DNA from: Endozoicomonas elysicola | GTDB taxonomy: Bacteria > Pseudomonadota > Gammaproteobacteria > Pseudomonadales > Endozoicomonadaceae | Direction: 5' to 3' | NCBI RefSeq assembly: GCF_000710775.1 | Contig: NZ_JOJP01000001.1 | Span: 4,760,232 to 4,824,231, forward strand | DNA length: 64,000 nucleotides | Shown here: positions 47,230 through 57,172 of the stretch, piece by piece | How positions within the stretch are numbered: the stretch's first letter is position 1 | Layout: each line of letters opens with the position of its first letter | Position numbers and translations under genes: made by a program | The notes under the pieces: generated by a model | Seen by the model: the letters and a program-made list of their open reading frames with translations, nothing else | Databases searched by the model: none | What the model was told of the DNA's origin: nothing

Positions 47230-48510
47230 TCAGCCAGCTAGGGAATCCTCAAGCTCTGCTTTCCAGATTGCCATGGCCAGTGCTGGTACACGGAGGACTT
47301 TGGGGGTTGGTATCCACTTGTGGCGAATGCGGGAGAACACATCAAATCGCTCAGACATACCCGCCATTGCTTCAGCAACCACTCGTCCGGCAATATTGGT
47401 CAGTGCGACGCCGTGCCCTGTATAGCCATGCGCTGTGTAGATATCATTACCCAGATGCTCAATGTGCGGCATGTATTCCCGGGTAACCGCGAACAAACCA
47501 CCCCAGTGATACTCCATTTTGACATCATCAAGTGTTGGAAATACCTTCAGCATCCGCTGACGCAGACGCTCTTTAGAGTCACTGTATTCGCCATTGAATG
47601 GGTGATTAACGCCACCAAAGAGAATACGGCCATCCGCCGTTGGGCGGAAATAATCGAGACTGTTGTTTAAGTCCGACATGGCCATTTTATTGGTAATGGG
47701 CTGTCGATCCCCCAGTTGCTCGGTAACGGCAATGTACGAGGCCACTGGCAATACTTTGCTTTCCGCTTTCCGGTTGAGGCCGTCAATGTAGGCATTACAA
47801 GCCAGAAGTACCTGCTTCGCCTTCACACTCCCCTGCTCTGTCAGTATCCGGTTTGGACTGCCTTTGACCAGTTTAATTGCCTTGCTCTGCTCGAATACAC
47901 GAGTACCCAGATCAATTGCTGCGCGGGCGAGACCCAGTGTGTAGTTGAGGGGGTGCATATGGCCGCTGTTGGTATCAAACAGCCCACCCAGGTATTTCTC
48001 TGTTGAGGTCACTTCCCGGATTTTGTCACGATCCCACCAGCTAACACTGGGGTAGTCATAACGGGTCTGTTTCAGATCCAGCCAGGACTTCAACTCTTTC
48101 TCCTGGCTTGGCTTGATAGCCAGTTCGATATAGTTCTGCTGAAAATCACATTCGATATTGAATTCACGGATACGGTCACGAACGATATCCAGCGACTCAC
48201 AGGAAAGATCCCACAGTTGCTTGCCCCATTGCGGGCCAAAAGTTTCATCCACCTCACGCAGTCCCAGACAGAAACCCGCCAGACACTGCCCGCCATTTCG
48301 ACCGGAAGCCGCCCAGGAAATACGGCCAGATTCCAGCAGCACTACATCAAAACCACGCTTGCGCAGTTCAATCGCAGCATTAAAGCCGGTCATACCGCCA
48401 CCGATGATGCAGACATCCGCAGTAATATCTCCAGTCAACGTCGGCTGTAATGGGAGTGAATGCCCGGTGGCCTGATAATAAGAATCAATATACTCGCCTG
48501 CTTGGCTCAT
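47230..48510 (-). CDS. puuB: Gamma-glutamylputrescine oxidoreductase
   Basis: PuuB oxidises gamma-glutamylputrescine in the glutamylated putrescine-degradation pathway, with FAD. The 426 residues (426 in E. coli) start with MSQAGEYIDSYYQATGH, then the FAD motif DVCIIGGGMTGFNAAIELRKRGFDVVLLE and SGRNGGQCLAGF. LGNDIYTAHGYTGHGVALTNIAGRVVAEAM is the C-terminal flavin-binding block. The other puu genes are not in the window. Facing potF, it makes a local putrescine uptake-and-use neighbourhood. Confidence 0.93.
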   Translation of the reverse strand: MSQAGEYIDSYYQATGHSLPLQPTLTGDITADVCIIGGGMTGFNAAIELRKRGFDVVLLESGRISWAASGRNGGQCLAGFCLGLREVDETFGPQWGKQLWDLSCESLDIVRDRIREFNIECDFQQNYIELAIKPSQEKELKSWLDLKQTRYDYPSVSWWDRDKIREVTSTEKYLGGLFDTNSGHMHPLNYTLGLARAAIDLGTRVFEQSKAIKLVKGSPNRILTEQGSVKAKQVLLACNAYIDGLNRKAESKVLPVASYIAVTEQLGDRQPITNKMAMSDLNNSLDYFRPTADGRILFGGVNHPFNGEYSDSKERLRQRMLKVFPTLDDVKMEYHWGGLFAVTREYMPHIEHLGNDIYTAHGYTGHGVALTNIAGRVVAEAMAGMSERFDVFSRIRHKWIPTPKVLRVPALAMAIWKAELEDSLAG

Positions 48511-48862
48511 TCCAAATTGCTCGCTTATTTTTCACAACAGCTGAAAGTCTATGAATGCAGAGTCTCTGAGCGATGCAAACCAGCCCATCAAAAATCACCG
48601 TCAGTCTCTGGTCATGGCAGTATGGCTTTTAAAATATCGTCAGCCACAAGCGGCGTGGATTATCCGGTGGATAATGGGCACTGGCAATAAGTACCCAACC
48701 ATATGGAAAAGAAGAAGGCTTCGCGAGACAGAACGCCCCCTAAGCAAATATTGTCGTTTTTTTTCAATCCCTGAAAGTAGCACCTTTCTACAATGTCCTC
48801 TTACCTATGAGCCTCATCAGTAGCTGATAGCTACCTGAACAAATACAGTGCTGAAATAGACA
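48511..48862. other. Divergent intergenic region, 352 bp
   Basis: Lies between puuB (leftward) and the acetyltransferase gene (rightward) and should carry both promoters. A 90-codon open frame at 48551-48823 exists but has no family character. A TTTTTTTT run lies near 48758. No repeat was identified. Confidence 0.5.
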
Positions 48863-49681
48863 ATGAAACACTTTCAAAAAACAGACTCAATCGAATTATT
48901 GAAGAAACTGAAAAAACAGTATGTTGAGCAGGCAACTGCTCCGCTGGATGGTATGTGGCTTGACGGTTTTGCGGCCATGGCCAGTCACTACGGAATTTAT
49001 GAAGATGAGATGTTGATTGGTTACTTCTGTGTCAATGAAGAGGGTTATTTACTGCAGTTCTATCTGACTCCTGGAAATAAAGCAAAGTCCTCAGAAATAT
49101 TTACGGCATTAATCTCTCAAGATAAGACACCCGAAATTAAGCTCAACGGAGCTTTTGTAAGTACGGCTGAGCAAGAGTATCTGTCACTCTGTCTGGATAG
49201 TTTCTCCAGATTCGAGGTGAATACACTGATGTATCAGCTGGAAGATCCTGAAAAACGATCACCTGTCCAGTTAAGTACCTTACCCATGACTGCAGCCAAC
49301 CCAGCACAACTGACAGAATGTATTGGGTTTGCGGTCGACGCTATTGGTGCCCCAGAGCAGTGGTTAACCGGTTATTACGGTAACCTGATCAAGCGTCAGG
49401 AATTATTTGGGTACTGGGTAGAGGGTCGACTGATTGCCACAGGGGAGTGTCGACTGTTTGATGACCATCAAACTGACTATGCAGACCTGGGTATGATTGT
49501 TGCCAGAGATGCTCGAGGAAAAGGCCTTGCCACCAGGATATTGGCAACACTGATAGCACTGACCCAGGAAAAGGGAAGACTACCGATACTCTCAACCGAA
49601 AAGGGCAATATTGGCGCACAGAAAGCCATTACTCGCGCGGGATTTATTTCCAGCAATCGTATTATCAAGTTTACAACATAA
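48863..49681 (+). CDS. GNAT family N-acetyltransferase
   Basis: An acetyl-CoA-dependent acetyltransferase of 272 residues. The C-terminal half is a clear GNAT domain: YWVEGRLIATGECRLFDDHQTDYADLGMIVARDARGKGLATRILATLI, where ARGKGLATR is the acetyl-CoA loop, followed by LSTEKGNIGAQKAITRAGFISSNRIIKF. The N-terminal 130 residues (SIELLKKLKKQYVEQATAPLDGMWLDGFAAM) form a second, less conserved module. Substrate is unknown. It is convergent with the AraC-type regulator, 33 bases between stops. Confidence 0.85.
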   Translation: MKHFQKTDSIELLKKLKKQYVEQATAPLDGMWLDGFAAMASHYGIYEDEMLIGYFCVNEEGYLLQFYLTPGNKAKSSEIFTALISQDKTPEIKLNGAFVSTAEQEYLSLCLDSFSRFEVNTLMYQLEDPEKRSPVQLSTLPMTAANPAQLTECIGFAVDAIGAPEQWLTGYYGNLIKRQELFGYWVEGRLIATGECRLFDDHQTDYADLGMIVARDARGKGLATRILATLIALTQEKGRLPILSTEKGNIGAQKAITRAGFISSNRIIKFTT

Positions 49682-49714
49682 TCGGGTTAGGGCCTGTTGA
49701 CGTTTCGTTGCAAC

Positions 49715-50551
49715 TCAGTGGCTTAGAAAAGCACCATAGATATCAATGGTGAGATCACGCAACCTCGCATACTCTCCTGGAGTTTCGCCAATGGCTCGCT
49801 TCAGATAACGGATAAGGTGGGGCTGGTCACTGAAACCAAACTGGCATGCGATATCTCCCCAGTTAATGTCCATCTCACGGTTCAAATACAGGTACTCCAG
49901 CATGGTTTCCAGTCGATTCATCGACTGGCACTGCTTTAAAGTAAATCCCGTGACGCGGGAAAAGCTTCTCTCCAGAGTGCGCTGTGAGCAGTGGAGCAAA
50001 TCCCCAATATCAGTAATTGAATGGCTGGATAATAATGGCAAAGCGGCCCTGGTCAGTTTACTGTGTTTATCCTGATGTGCTTTGGATAACCAGGGCATCA
50101 ACCATTCATCGAGAAGTGTCACACAGTAACCAATTTCTAGCTTTGACTTATGCAGCAGATCGGTTGTACTGACTGCTTCGGGGTGAAACTGACGATTGAG
50201 ATCAACATTAACCACCTGATCAAGGACAGGCTGCTCCGGTGTGATATCCAGAGAATACAGCGCACCGATATGGAATTTGATGCCAATCATTGAGAATGGC
50301 TTAGTATGATCCATCTGATAGGTCTGACTATGGGGGAATAACCAGTGGCTGCCTTTTCCCACCATAAACCGTTGACTGACGTTATATCGATACGTCTGAT
50401 CAGCAGGTGCGATGATCAGATGCCCTGCAGGATCGGGATTCAATTTTGGAAACGGGTGACTTTGGACGCCTGTCTGTTTTTCTAAAAACCAGTAGCACTC
50501 AACATATTGAGCAATTTGAGCACTGTCTGGTGGCTGTTTCCAGTTAATCAT
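49715..50551 (-). CDS. AraC family transcriptional regulator
   Basis: A 278-residue regulator. The C-terminal double HTH covers about residues 180-265: SITDIGDLLHCSQRTLERSFSRVTGFTLKQCQSMNRL and INWGDIACQFGFSDQPHLIRYLKRAIGETPGEY. The N-terminal 150 residues resemble the effector domain found in regulators with YWFLE and PDPAGHLIIAP motifs. The ATG at 50551 was chosen. A TTG at 50569 is in frame but a GAGGGAG box touches it directly. It is divergent from the NCS2 transporter gene and could regulate it, which is only positional inference. Confidence 0.9.
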   Translation of the reverse strand: MINWKQPPDSAQIAQYVECYWFLEKQTGVQSHPFPKLNPDPAGHLIIAPADQTYRYNVSQRFMVGKGSHWLFPHSQTYQMDHTKPFSMIGIKFHIGALYSLDITPEQPVLDQVVNVDLNRQFHPEAVSTTDLLHKSKLEIGYCVTLLDEWLMPWLSKAHQDKHSKLTRAALPLLSSHSITDIGDLLHCSQRTLERSFSRVTGFTLKQCQSMNRLETMLEYLYLNREMDINWGDIACQFGFSDQPHLIRYLKRAIGETPGEYARLRDLTIDIYGAFLSH

Positions 50552-51052
50552 TGCATTTACTTGAGACAACTCCCTCTACCATTATATGCCGAAAACCTGA
50601 TTCACAGTCTCATTTCTGACGCTTTCTACGGTAGATAACAGCCCGTAACAACCATTCGTCTGCTCTAGGACATCTGAACTGAGCAAAACACGCCGCCATG
50701 CAGTTAACTGTTCATGTCTGTTAACCCGCAATTTTGATCTGAATCATTTTTATTCACCCCCATTACAGGAAGCATCAATCTTCTGAATAAATAATCATCA
50801 AAATTCAATAAGTCGGATAAATTTTCATCACAAATTCAGAATTAAGTAATGAAATACGATTTCCAGTGATTCAAATCAAAAAAACAAAACCGGCCGAGCT
50901 TTTAAATACTCACAATTCAATACAAACAACAACATTAATTACATCACTTTCTAATCCGTTCAATCCAGTTTCACCGATCAATAATTACCCATAACAGTTA
51001 AAAGCATTAAGCAGCCAATAAGTTGGGAGCAGGTGCTTTAACGGAGGAAACG
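50552..51052. other. Divergent intergenic region, about 500 bp, AT-rich
   Basis: Separates the AraC-type gene from the NCS2 transporter gene. The half next to the transporter (50740-50990) is very AT-rich. No purine riboswitch core was recognised despite the downstream nucleobase transporter, and no gene or repeat was found. Confidence 0.5.
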
Positions 51053-52384
51053 ATGGAGCTTTACTACAAACTTGATGACCGCCCACCACTGGCCAAGTGT
51101 CTGATACTGGGTCTTCAGCACTTGTTATCAGCACTCCCGGGAATCATTGGTGCTCCATTAGTTATTGCTTCTGTCCTTGGCTTCTCCGTTCAGGAAACCA
51201 TTATTCTGGTTAACGCCTCCCTGCTGATGTCCGGTCTGGGCAGTATCGTTCAGGCGACGGGTATGGGACGTTACAATATGGGGGCAAAGCTCCCAGTGAT
51301 TCAGGGAACCAGCTTTGCCTTTGTTGGCGTGGCAATATCCATCGGGTTCCAGTACGGATTTGCCGCCGTTATTGGCGCAACCATTGCCGGTGGTATTTTC
51401 GAAATACTGCTCAGTTTTATCATGCCCCAGGTGAGAAGACTGTTTCCTCCGGTAGTGACTGGCACTGTGGTCTGTCTGATCGGTATGACCATCTTTCCGG
51501 TTGCCGTTGACTGGCTGGGTGGTGGCCATGGCGCTGAGGATTATGGCAGTCTCGTAAACCTTGGTGTGGGTATGACGGTATTTGCCGTGGTGGTGGTTCT
51601 CAACCAGTGGTTTAAAGGCTTTATCTCTGCCGCTGCCATTATCATTGGTTTAACCGTTGGCTATGCACTCTGGTTTGCCCTGGGTCGGCTGGATCTGACC
51701 AGTGTTGCTGAAGCTGCAATTGTTGCTATTCCGAACCCTCTGCACTTTGGTGTTGAATTCCACGCGGGCGCCATCATTGCCATGTGTGTTGCCTATATCG
51801 TCTCCATGGTGGAGTCCACTGGCGACTATCTCGCCCTCGCCAACTATTGCGATACCCGCCTGGACAGCAAGAGACTGAGCGCAGGCATTCGCTGGGAAGG
51901 CCTAAACAGCATTATTGCTGGCTTTTTCAACTGCACGGCTACAACATCGTTCAGCCAGAATATTGGTGTAGTCGGGGTTACTGGCGTTGCCAGCCGGTAT
52001 GTGGTCATGGCGGCAGGGGGCATTCTTCTTGCTGCCGGCCTACTGCCTAAGCTGGGCGCGCTGATTGCCAGTGTTCCCCAGCCTGTAATCGGCGGGGCTG
52101 GCCTCATTATGTTCGGCATGATTCTGGCTGGCGGGATCGGCATCATCAAAACCATTGATTTCTCCCGACGGAATACCATGGTACTAACCCTTGGTGTTGC
52201 AGCAGGCCTTGCGGTTACCTATCGCCCGGAAATCGTAGGTCAGCTACCAACCGCCCTTAAAACAATAATGGGGAATGGTATTGCACTGGGAGCTATTGTC
52301 ACTGTATTGGCCAACCTCATTCTGCCTGGACAGCGTATGGAGGTTGAAGAGGAGCCAGAGACTGAGCCCGCTACGCAGAGCTAG
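51053..52384 (+). CDS. NCS2 nucleobase:cation symporter (xanthine/uracil type)
   Basis: An inner-membrane transporter of 443 residues with about 14 segments. It opens with MELYYKLDDRPPLAKCLILGLQHLLSALPG, where QH in the first helix is conserved. MVESTGDYLA holds the substrate-binding Glu, and TTSFSQNIGVVGVTGVASR is the NCS2 signature. These traits fit xanthine or urate carriers such as XanQ/PbuX. The exact base is not resolved. The ATG at 51053 has a strong GGAGG about six bases upstream and is preferred to an in-frame start 30 bases earlier. Confidence 0.93.
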   Translation: MELYYKLDDRPPLAKCLILGLQHLLSALPGIIGAPLVIASVLGFSVQETIILVNASLLMSGLGSIVQATGMGRYNMGAKLPVIQGTSFAFVGVAISIGFQYGFAAVIGATIAGGIFEILLSFIMPQVRRLFPPVVTGTVVCLIGMTIFPVAVDWLGGGHGAEDYGSLVNLGVGMTVFAVVVVLNQWFKGFISAAAIIIGLTVGYALWFALGRLDLTSVAEAAIVAIPNPLHFGVEFHAGAIIAMCVAYIVSMVESTGDYLALANYCDTRLDSKRLSAGIRWEGLNSIIAGFFNCTATTSFSQNIGVVGVTGVASRYVVMAAGGILLAAGLLPKLGALIASVPQPVIGGAGLIMFGMILAGGIGIIKTIDFSRRNTMVLTLGVAAGLAVTYRPEIVGQLPTALKTIMGNGIALGAIVTVLANLILPGQRMEVEEEPETEPATQS

Positions 52385-52459
52385 AGCCAATGTTTGAGAC
52401 ATATGTGGTAATCACGTTCTAAACTATTAGAAACCATTTTGTTCAGGGAGTGAACACGT

Positions 52460-52867
52460 ATGTCTCAGTTGATACAAGATTTTAAAAGCGAACACTTGCA
52501 AATCAGTGACTTACTATTGCAAGCTCGTGAAGTGGGCGTAGGTAACCAGCAAGGAAGAGATTTAATACTTTCTGCCAAGAAAATGTTACTGGCTCATCTG
52601 AATAAAGAAGACCAATACCTTTATCCGGTCTTGCGTGAAGCAGCAGAGAATGATGAAAGCCTGAAATCAACCCTGACTGATTATGCACTTGATATGGATA
52701 AGATTTCTTATGATGTAATGGCCTTTTTTTCCCTTTACGAGACAGGTGAGAATACCACTGAACACTTCCAGCAGGACTGTAACAACATTATCAAGGCTCT
52801 CAGCAAACGAATTACCAAGGAAGAAGCCGTTCTCTACAAAACCTACGATAAAATTAAAGGCGCTTAA
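52460..52867 (+). CDS. Hemerythrin HHE-domain protein
   Basis: A 135-residue cytoplasmic four-helix protein of the hemerythrin cation-binding family. Likely di-iron ligands are His12 (SEHLQI), His46 with Glu50 (LLAHLNKEDQYLYP), and later His and Glu residues (TEHFQQD, TKEEAVLYKTYDKI). Such proteins bind oxygen or nitric oxide or act as iron sensors. The role here is not determined. It begins 75 bases after the NCS2 transporter on the same strand and is followed by a hairpin. Confidence 0.85.
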   Translation: MSQLIQDFKSEHLQISDLLLQAREVGVGNQQGRDLILSAKKMLLAHLNKEDQYLYPVLREAAENDESLKSTLTDYALDMDKISYDVMAFFSLYETGENTTEHFQQDCNNIIKALSKRITKEEAVLYKTYDKIKGA

Positions 52868-52882
52868 TTCCAGAAGCTTAAG

Positions 52883-52909
52883 TGATCGGCTGCCCAACAC
52901 AGCCGATCA
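52883..52909. terminator. Hairpin between convergent hemerythrin and uppP genes
   Basis: TGATCGGCTG at 52883-52892 and CAGCCGATCA at 52900-52909 form a perfect 10 bp stem with a 7-base loop, placed between two convergent stop codons. Confidence 0.75.
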
Positions 52910-52921
52910 TGACTTTCCTGC

Positions 52922-53725
52922 CTAGAAAAATACAAACCCAAGCAATACCCCCCCCAGAATCATTCGATAGATGACAAATGGCATGAGCCCTATACGGTTA
53001 ATGAACGCCAGAAAGTAATAAACACAGATCCAGGCACTGATAGCAGATACCACCGCTCCAACCATTAAGGTTCCCCAATCTACCGGGACGGTGCTTTTCA
53101 CCAGATCCAGCATCAGCAGGCTACCCGCGCCCACAATCACCGGAATTGAGAGCAGGAATGAAAAACGGGCTGCAGCGTCTCGGGTGAAGCCCATCATCAG
53201 GGCTGCAGTCATGGTTATACCTGAGCGCGAGGTACCGGGAATCAGGGCCAGAGCCTGCGCAAAACCAATAAGCATGGCCTGCTTAAACGTTACCTGCTCC
53301 AGAGGCTGAATACGTTTTCCCTTAACGTCAGCCCACCCCAGCAGCGCCCCAAAAATCAGCGTAGTACCAGAAATAACAGCCACTGTACGCATCGCCTCAT
53401 CCAGCCCCATCGTTTTCAGCACTAGACCAAAAACCACAGCGGGCAGGGTTGCAAATATCAGATACCAGCCAAGACGACTGTTAAACGTGGATCCTTTGCC
53501 TGCGAGAGAGCCAAGCCAGTCTCGGGCAATGGCAAACAGGTCTTTCCAGAAATAAGCGATGACAGCAGCCAGCGTACCAATATGAACCGCTACATCAAAC
53601 GCCAGCCCCTGGTCCGTCCAGCCGAGTAGTTGTGCTGGCAATATCAAATGACCAGAGCTGGAAATGGGTAGAAATTCAGTAATGCCCTGGATTAGCGCCA
53701 GAACAATGGTCTGCAAGGTATCCAT
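52922..53725 (-). CDS. uppP: Undecaprenyl-diphosphatase
   Basis: UppP (BacA) dephosphorylates undecaprenyl diphosphate to recycle the lipid carrier for peptidoglycan and other envelope polymers. The 267 residues form about eight membrane segments and carry both catalytic motifs: ALIQGITEFLPISSSGHLIL at the N-terminus and PGTSRSGITMTAALMMGFTRDAAARFSFLLSIP in the middle. A run of eight C/G lies near the 3' end (52948-52955) inside Gly codons. It follows the tsaB gene by 91 bases on the same strand. Confidence 0.96.
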   Translation of the reverse strand: MDTLQTIVLALIQGITEFLPISSSGHLILPAQLLGWTDQGLAFDVAVHIGTLAAVIAYFWKDLFAIARDWLGSLAGKGSTFNSRLGWYLIFATLPAVVFGLVLKTMGLDEAMRTVAVISGTTLIFGALLGWADVKGKRIQPLEQVTFKQAMLIGFAQALALIPGTSRSGITMTAALMMGFTRDAAARFSFLLSIPVIVGAGSLLMLDLVKSTVPVDWGTLMVGAVVSAISAWICVYYFLAFINRIGLMPFVIYRMILGGVLLGFVFF

Positions 53726-53816
53726 AACGATTTATCCAACTGTTTATTTTGAAAATGTCACTATTTCCAGCTCTGTAGACATTTTCATGGTTTGGGTTAA
53801 GCGATACTTTCCGCTG

Positions 53817-54488
53817 TTAACGTTCTGATTTTTTCAGAGCCACCTTATCACGGAGATAAACCGGCATGGCCTGCTCCGCAGGCAGCCCTTTACCTTGTTT
53901 AAAGTCGGCTGCAGCCAGCAGAGCTACATCATGAGCGTGGGGCCAAACCTCTATCTGACAGTCCATCACTGTCGCAGACATACGATTTTGGAAGGCCCAA
54001 CCCGTTCCCATCCCAAACCAATGCCTATCAAGAGAAGGGACTGTGACATTTTCCGGAGCCGCCACAATTTCACTGGCAACCGGGACCATCAGGCCATCAG
54101 ATTCAGAAAAAGCCCCCCAGTAGACCTCATCCATTCGTGCATCAATAGCACTGAGTACCCGTGATGCCTGGTGTTCTCTAAGCCCCTGTTGAGCCAGAGC
54201 AGCAAGCGTTGATACCGGAATAACCGGCAAATCCACGGCAAAAGCCAGCCCCTGAACCATGGCAGTGGCCACTCTAAGGCCGGTAAAGGCTCCAGGGCCA
54301 CGGCCAAAAGCCAGCGCATCCAGCTGACTCAGGCTTAAGCCGGCCTCGGCTAGAATGGCTTCCACCATGGGCAGCAGATCACGACTGTGCCGACGGGGAG
54401 ACAGCTCAAAACGTTCAATGACATCGCCATCAAGGTTAAGCGCAACGGAACAGGCTTCCGTCGCCGTATCAAGAGCAAGCAGTTTCAT
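53817..54488 (-). CDS. tsaB: tRNA threonylcarbamoyladenosine synthesis protein TsaB
   Basis: TsaB is the scaffold partner of TsaD and TsaE in forming t6A37 on ANN-decoding tRNAs. The 223 residues start MKLLALDTATEACSVAL from the ATG at 54488. An in-frame extension of 11 codons is not family-like. DALAFGRGPGAFTGLRVATAMVQGLAFA and VSTLAALAQQGL are the diagnostic blocks. It lies between adk and uppP on the same strand, with 153 bases including the adk terminator between them. Confidence 0.94.
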   Translation of the reverse strand: MKLLALDTATEACSVALNLDGDVIERFELSPRRHSRDLLPMVEAILAEAGLSLSQLDALAFGRGPGAFTGLRVATAMVQGLAFAVDLPVIPVSTLAALAQQGLREHQASRVLSAIDARMDEVYWGAFSESDGLMVPVASEIVAAPENVTVPSLDRHWFGMGTGWAFQNRMSATVMDCQIEVWPHAHDVALLAAADFKQGKGLPAEQAMPVYLRDKVALKKSER

Positions 54489-54586
54489 GGGGAAGTCATC
54501 AGCTCTATGGAGAGTTATCAATTCAGGAAATGAACAGCATTGTGAAAATACAGCCTGATTATTTCAACCGCATTTTCATTTATTAC

Positions 54587-54620
54587 AAAAAAGTCGGCGA
54601 TGCTTTCACACCCCGACTTT
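54587..54620 (-). terminator. adk terminator
   Basis: AAAGTCGG and CCGACTTT (54613-54620 and 54590-54597) pair around a 15-base loop, followed on the minus strand by a T-run. This is a good intrinsic terminator about 20 bases after the adk stop. Confidence 0.85.
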
Positions 54621-54641
54621 AGTTCTCAATTTGCATACAAC

Positions 54642-55340
<699 letters not shown>

Positions 55341-55472
55341 TTATAGAGACATCGTCTGGCCTAGAATAATTTGACGTAGTTTTAAAAAGCCGACAAGCAT
55401 ATACAGCCAGACGCCCGGTGACAAGTTTGGACTTTTCACCGGTGTGTAGGCACTCTACCCGTTTTTTGGAAA

Positions 55473-56594
55473 TTACTGTTTTTCAACGATGACACTACCG
55501 ATGGAATAGCCTGCTCCAAATGAGCAGATAACGCCTTTATCACCGGAACTAAGGTCTATCGAGTGTTTATGAAACGCAATAATGGACCCCGCAGAACTGG
55601 TATTTGCGTACTCATTTAGAATAACCGGTGCTTCCTGAGGGCTTGGGTCCCTCCCCAAAAGTTTGCGCGCCACCAGCTGGTTCATGCTCAAATTTGCCTG
55701 ATGCAACCATAACCGGCTCAAATCATCAGGAGAAATGTCCAGAGACTCCAGATGGTCAGAGATATGTTTAGCCACCTGCGGACAAACCTCTTTGAAGACC
55801 TTTCGTCCATTCTGGACAAACAGCTTGTCTGTTTTGCCCACACCCTTTTCATCAGCCCGGTTTAAAAAACCAAAGTTGTTACGAATATTATTGGAGAACT
55901 GTGTCCAAAGATGGCAGCCCAACACTCTATAACCATCTTTACGTCGGGCAATATCTTCTCGCTCAAGCAATACCGCAGTACAGGCATCACCAAAGATAAA
56001 GTGACTGTCCCGATCCCGAAAATTAAGATGCCCTGAACAGATTTCAGGATTCACCATCAATACTCGCTGAGCCGAACCACTGCGAATAGCGTCAACAGCA
56101 GATTTGATTCCAAAAGTGGCCGAGGAACAAGCCACATTCATATCATAACCGTAGCCACCACCACCCAGAAACTGCTGAATTTCAACGGCAATCGCCGGAT
56201 AAGGACGCTGCATGTTGGAACAGGCAACGATAATCATATCCACCTGAGAAGGATCTACCTGCGCCTGGGCAAGCGCGCCTCTGGCGGCATGGAGTGCCAT
56301 TTCACACTGTACGGAGATATCTTCATTGGTGCGTTCCGGAATCAGCGGCACCATTCTTTGCGGGTCAAGAACCCCTTCACGGTTAACCACGTATCGATTG
56401 ACAATCCCGGACGCTTTTTCAATAAACTCGCTGCTACTTCCAGCCAGTGGCTCCAGTTCACCAGAAGCAATGGCCTCTTTGTTTTTTTCATTCTCCTGGT
56501 CGACCCAGGCATTGAATGCATTGACCAGCTCATCATTACTGATGGCCCCCGGTGGGGTATATAACCCGGTTCCACTGATCACTACTTCCGGCAC
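55473..56594 (-). CDS. Beta-ketoacyl-ACP synthase III, Pseudomonas PA3286-like
   Basis: A thiolase-fold enzyme condensing an acyl-CoA primer with malonyl-ACP. The 373 residues start PEVVISGTGLYTPPGAISNDEL and match the PA3286 group of Pseudomonas, which feeds medium-chain acyl-CoA from beta-oxidation back into fatty-acid synthesis. It is longer than ordinary FabH (about 320). Catalytic Cys156 is in NVACSSATFG, His in WLHQANLSMNQ, Asn in NEYANTSSAGS. The GTG at 56594 has ATGGAG five bases upstream and gives the PA3286 length. A GTG at 56600 is in frame but overlaps the box. Confidence 0.9.
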   Translation of the reverse strand: MPEVVISGTGLYTPPGAISNDELVNAFNAWVDQENEKNKEAIASGELEPLAGSSSEFIEKASGIVNRYVVNREGVLDPQRMVPLIPERTNEDISVQCEMALHAARGALAQAQVDPSQVDMIIVACSNMQRPYPAIAVEIQQFLGGGGYGYDMNVACSSATFGIKSAVDAIRSGSAQRVLMVNPEICSGHLNFRDRDSHFIFGDACTAVLLEREDIARRKDGYRVLGCHLWTQFSNNIRNNFGFLNRADEKGVGKTDKLFVQNGRKVFKEVCPQVAKHISDHLESLDISPDDLSRLWLHQANLSMNQLVARKLLGRDPSPQEAPVILNEYANTSSAGSIIAFHKHSIDLSSGDKGVICSFGAGYSIGSVIVEKQ

Positions 56595-56683
56595 AATCAC
56601 TCCATCACATGCTTATTATCTTTTATTTTTCGCATCTTATAGCAGGGTAATGAGCAAGGGAACCAATATTAGACTATGGTTCT

Positions 56684-57142
56684 TTATGATTTACGATCAA
56701 ATGCATTGTCAGACTCTATCATTGATCTGTCCGACATTTTCACTTCAATAAACCACTTAGGCTGCATTACCTGGAAATCGGTTCTGATATTGTCTGACAG
56801 GTAGCTCGCAGAATCCAAAACCACAGCTTTTCCTTCCTCTCTTTTGAAAACGACCCAGTGCCAGAAATTTCTGTTTCCATTCTGATGATGCTTTATTGAG
56901 AGTAATGCAAGGTCAGGCAGGGCTTCCCAGGTTGTAAATGGAATTTCCTCATCAGAAGTATCAACACCTGAAGCCGAGAGCATACACCTGACGTATTGAG
57001 TATCAGACCAAAGCGATGTATCTGAAGCATAAATCCCCAGATTACTCGCAACTTCCTTCATATCTGAATACTCGATGCCCAGAATATTCGCTACTGATGC
57101 AATGCCACACCCTGTGGCTTCTTTCTGCACGATAACCTTCAT
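56684..57142 (-). CDS. C39-like cysteine peptidase domain protein
   Basis: A 152-residue protein made only of a papain-like C39 fold. The motif VIVQKEATGCGIASVANILG places the likely nucleophile at Cys12, HWVVF supplies His and VVLDSA the Asp. C39 domains usually head bacteriocin exporters, but here there is no ABC transporter, signal peptide or leader substrate nearby. It may act as a stand-alone peptidase or deubiquitinase-like hydrolase. Function is uncertain. It is 89 bases upstream of the KAS III gene on the same strand. Confidence 0.75.
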   Translation of the reverse strand: MKVIVQKEATGCGIASVANILGIEYSDMKEVASNLGIYASDTSLWSDTQYVRCMLSASGVDTSDEEIPFTTWEALPDLALLSIKHHQNGNRNFWHWVVFKREEGKAVVLDSASYLSDNIRTDFQVMQPKWFIEVKMSDRSMIESDNAFDRKS

Positions 57143-57172
57143 TACTTCAGGCGTCCTATCTGACAGATTTTT

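Noticed and set aside
39567-48745. CGCCCCCTA string at about 39567, 42653 and 48734, considered as a shared element end
   Set aside because: Only element C has a matching inverted end; flanks of the other two do not align, so coincidence is likely.
48551-48823. 90-codon frame between puuB and the acetyltransferase gene
   Set aside because: Composition is not protein-like, no homology recognised, and it occupies a region needed for two promoters.
50740-51052. Possible purine riboswitch ahead of the NCS2 transporter
   Set aside because: The conserved three-way junction core sequences were not found.
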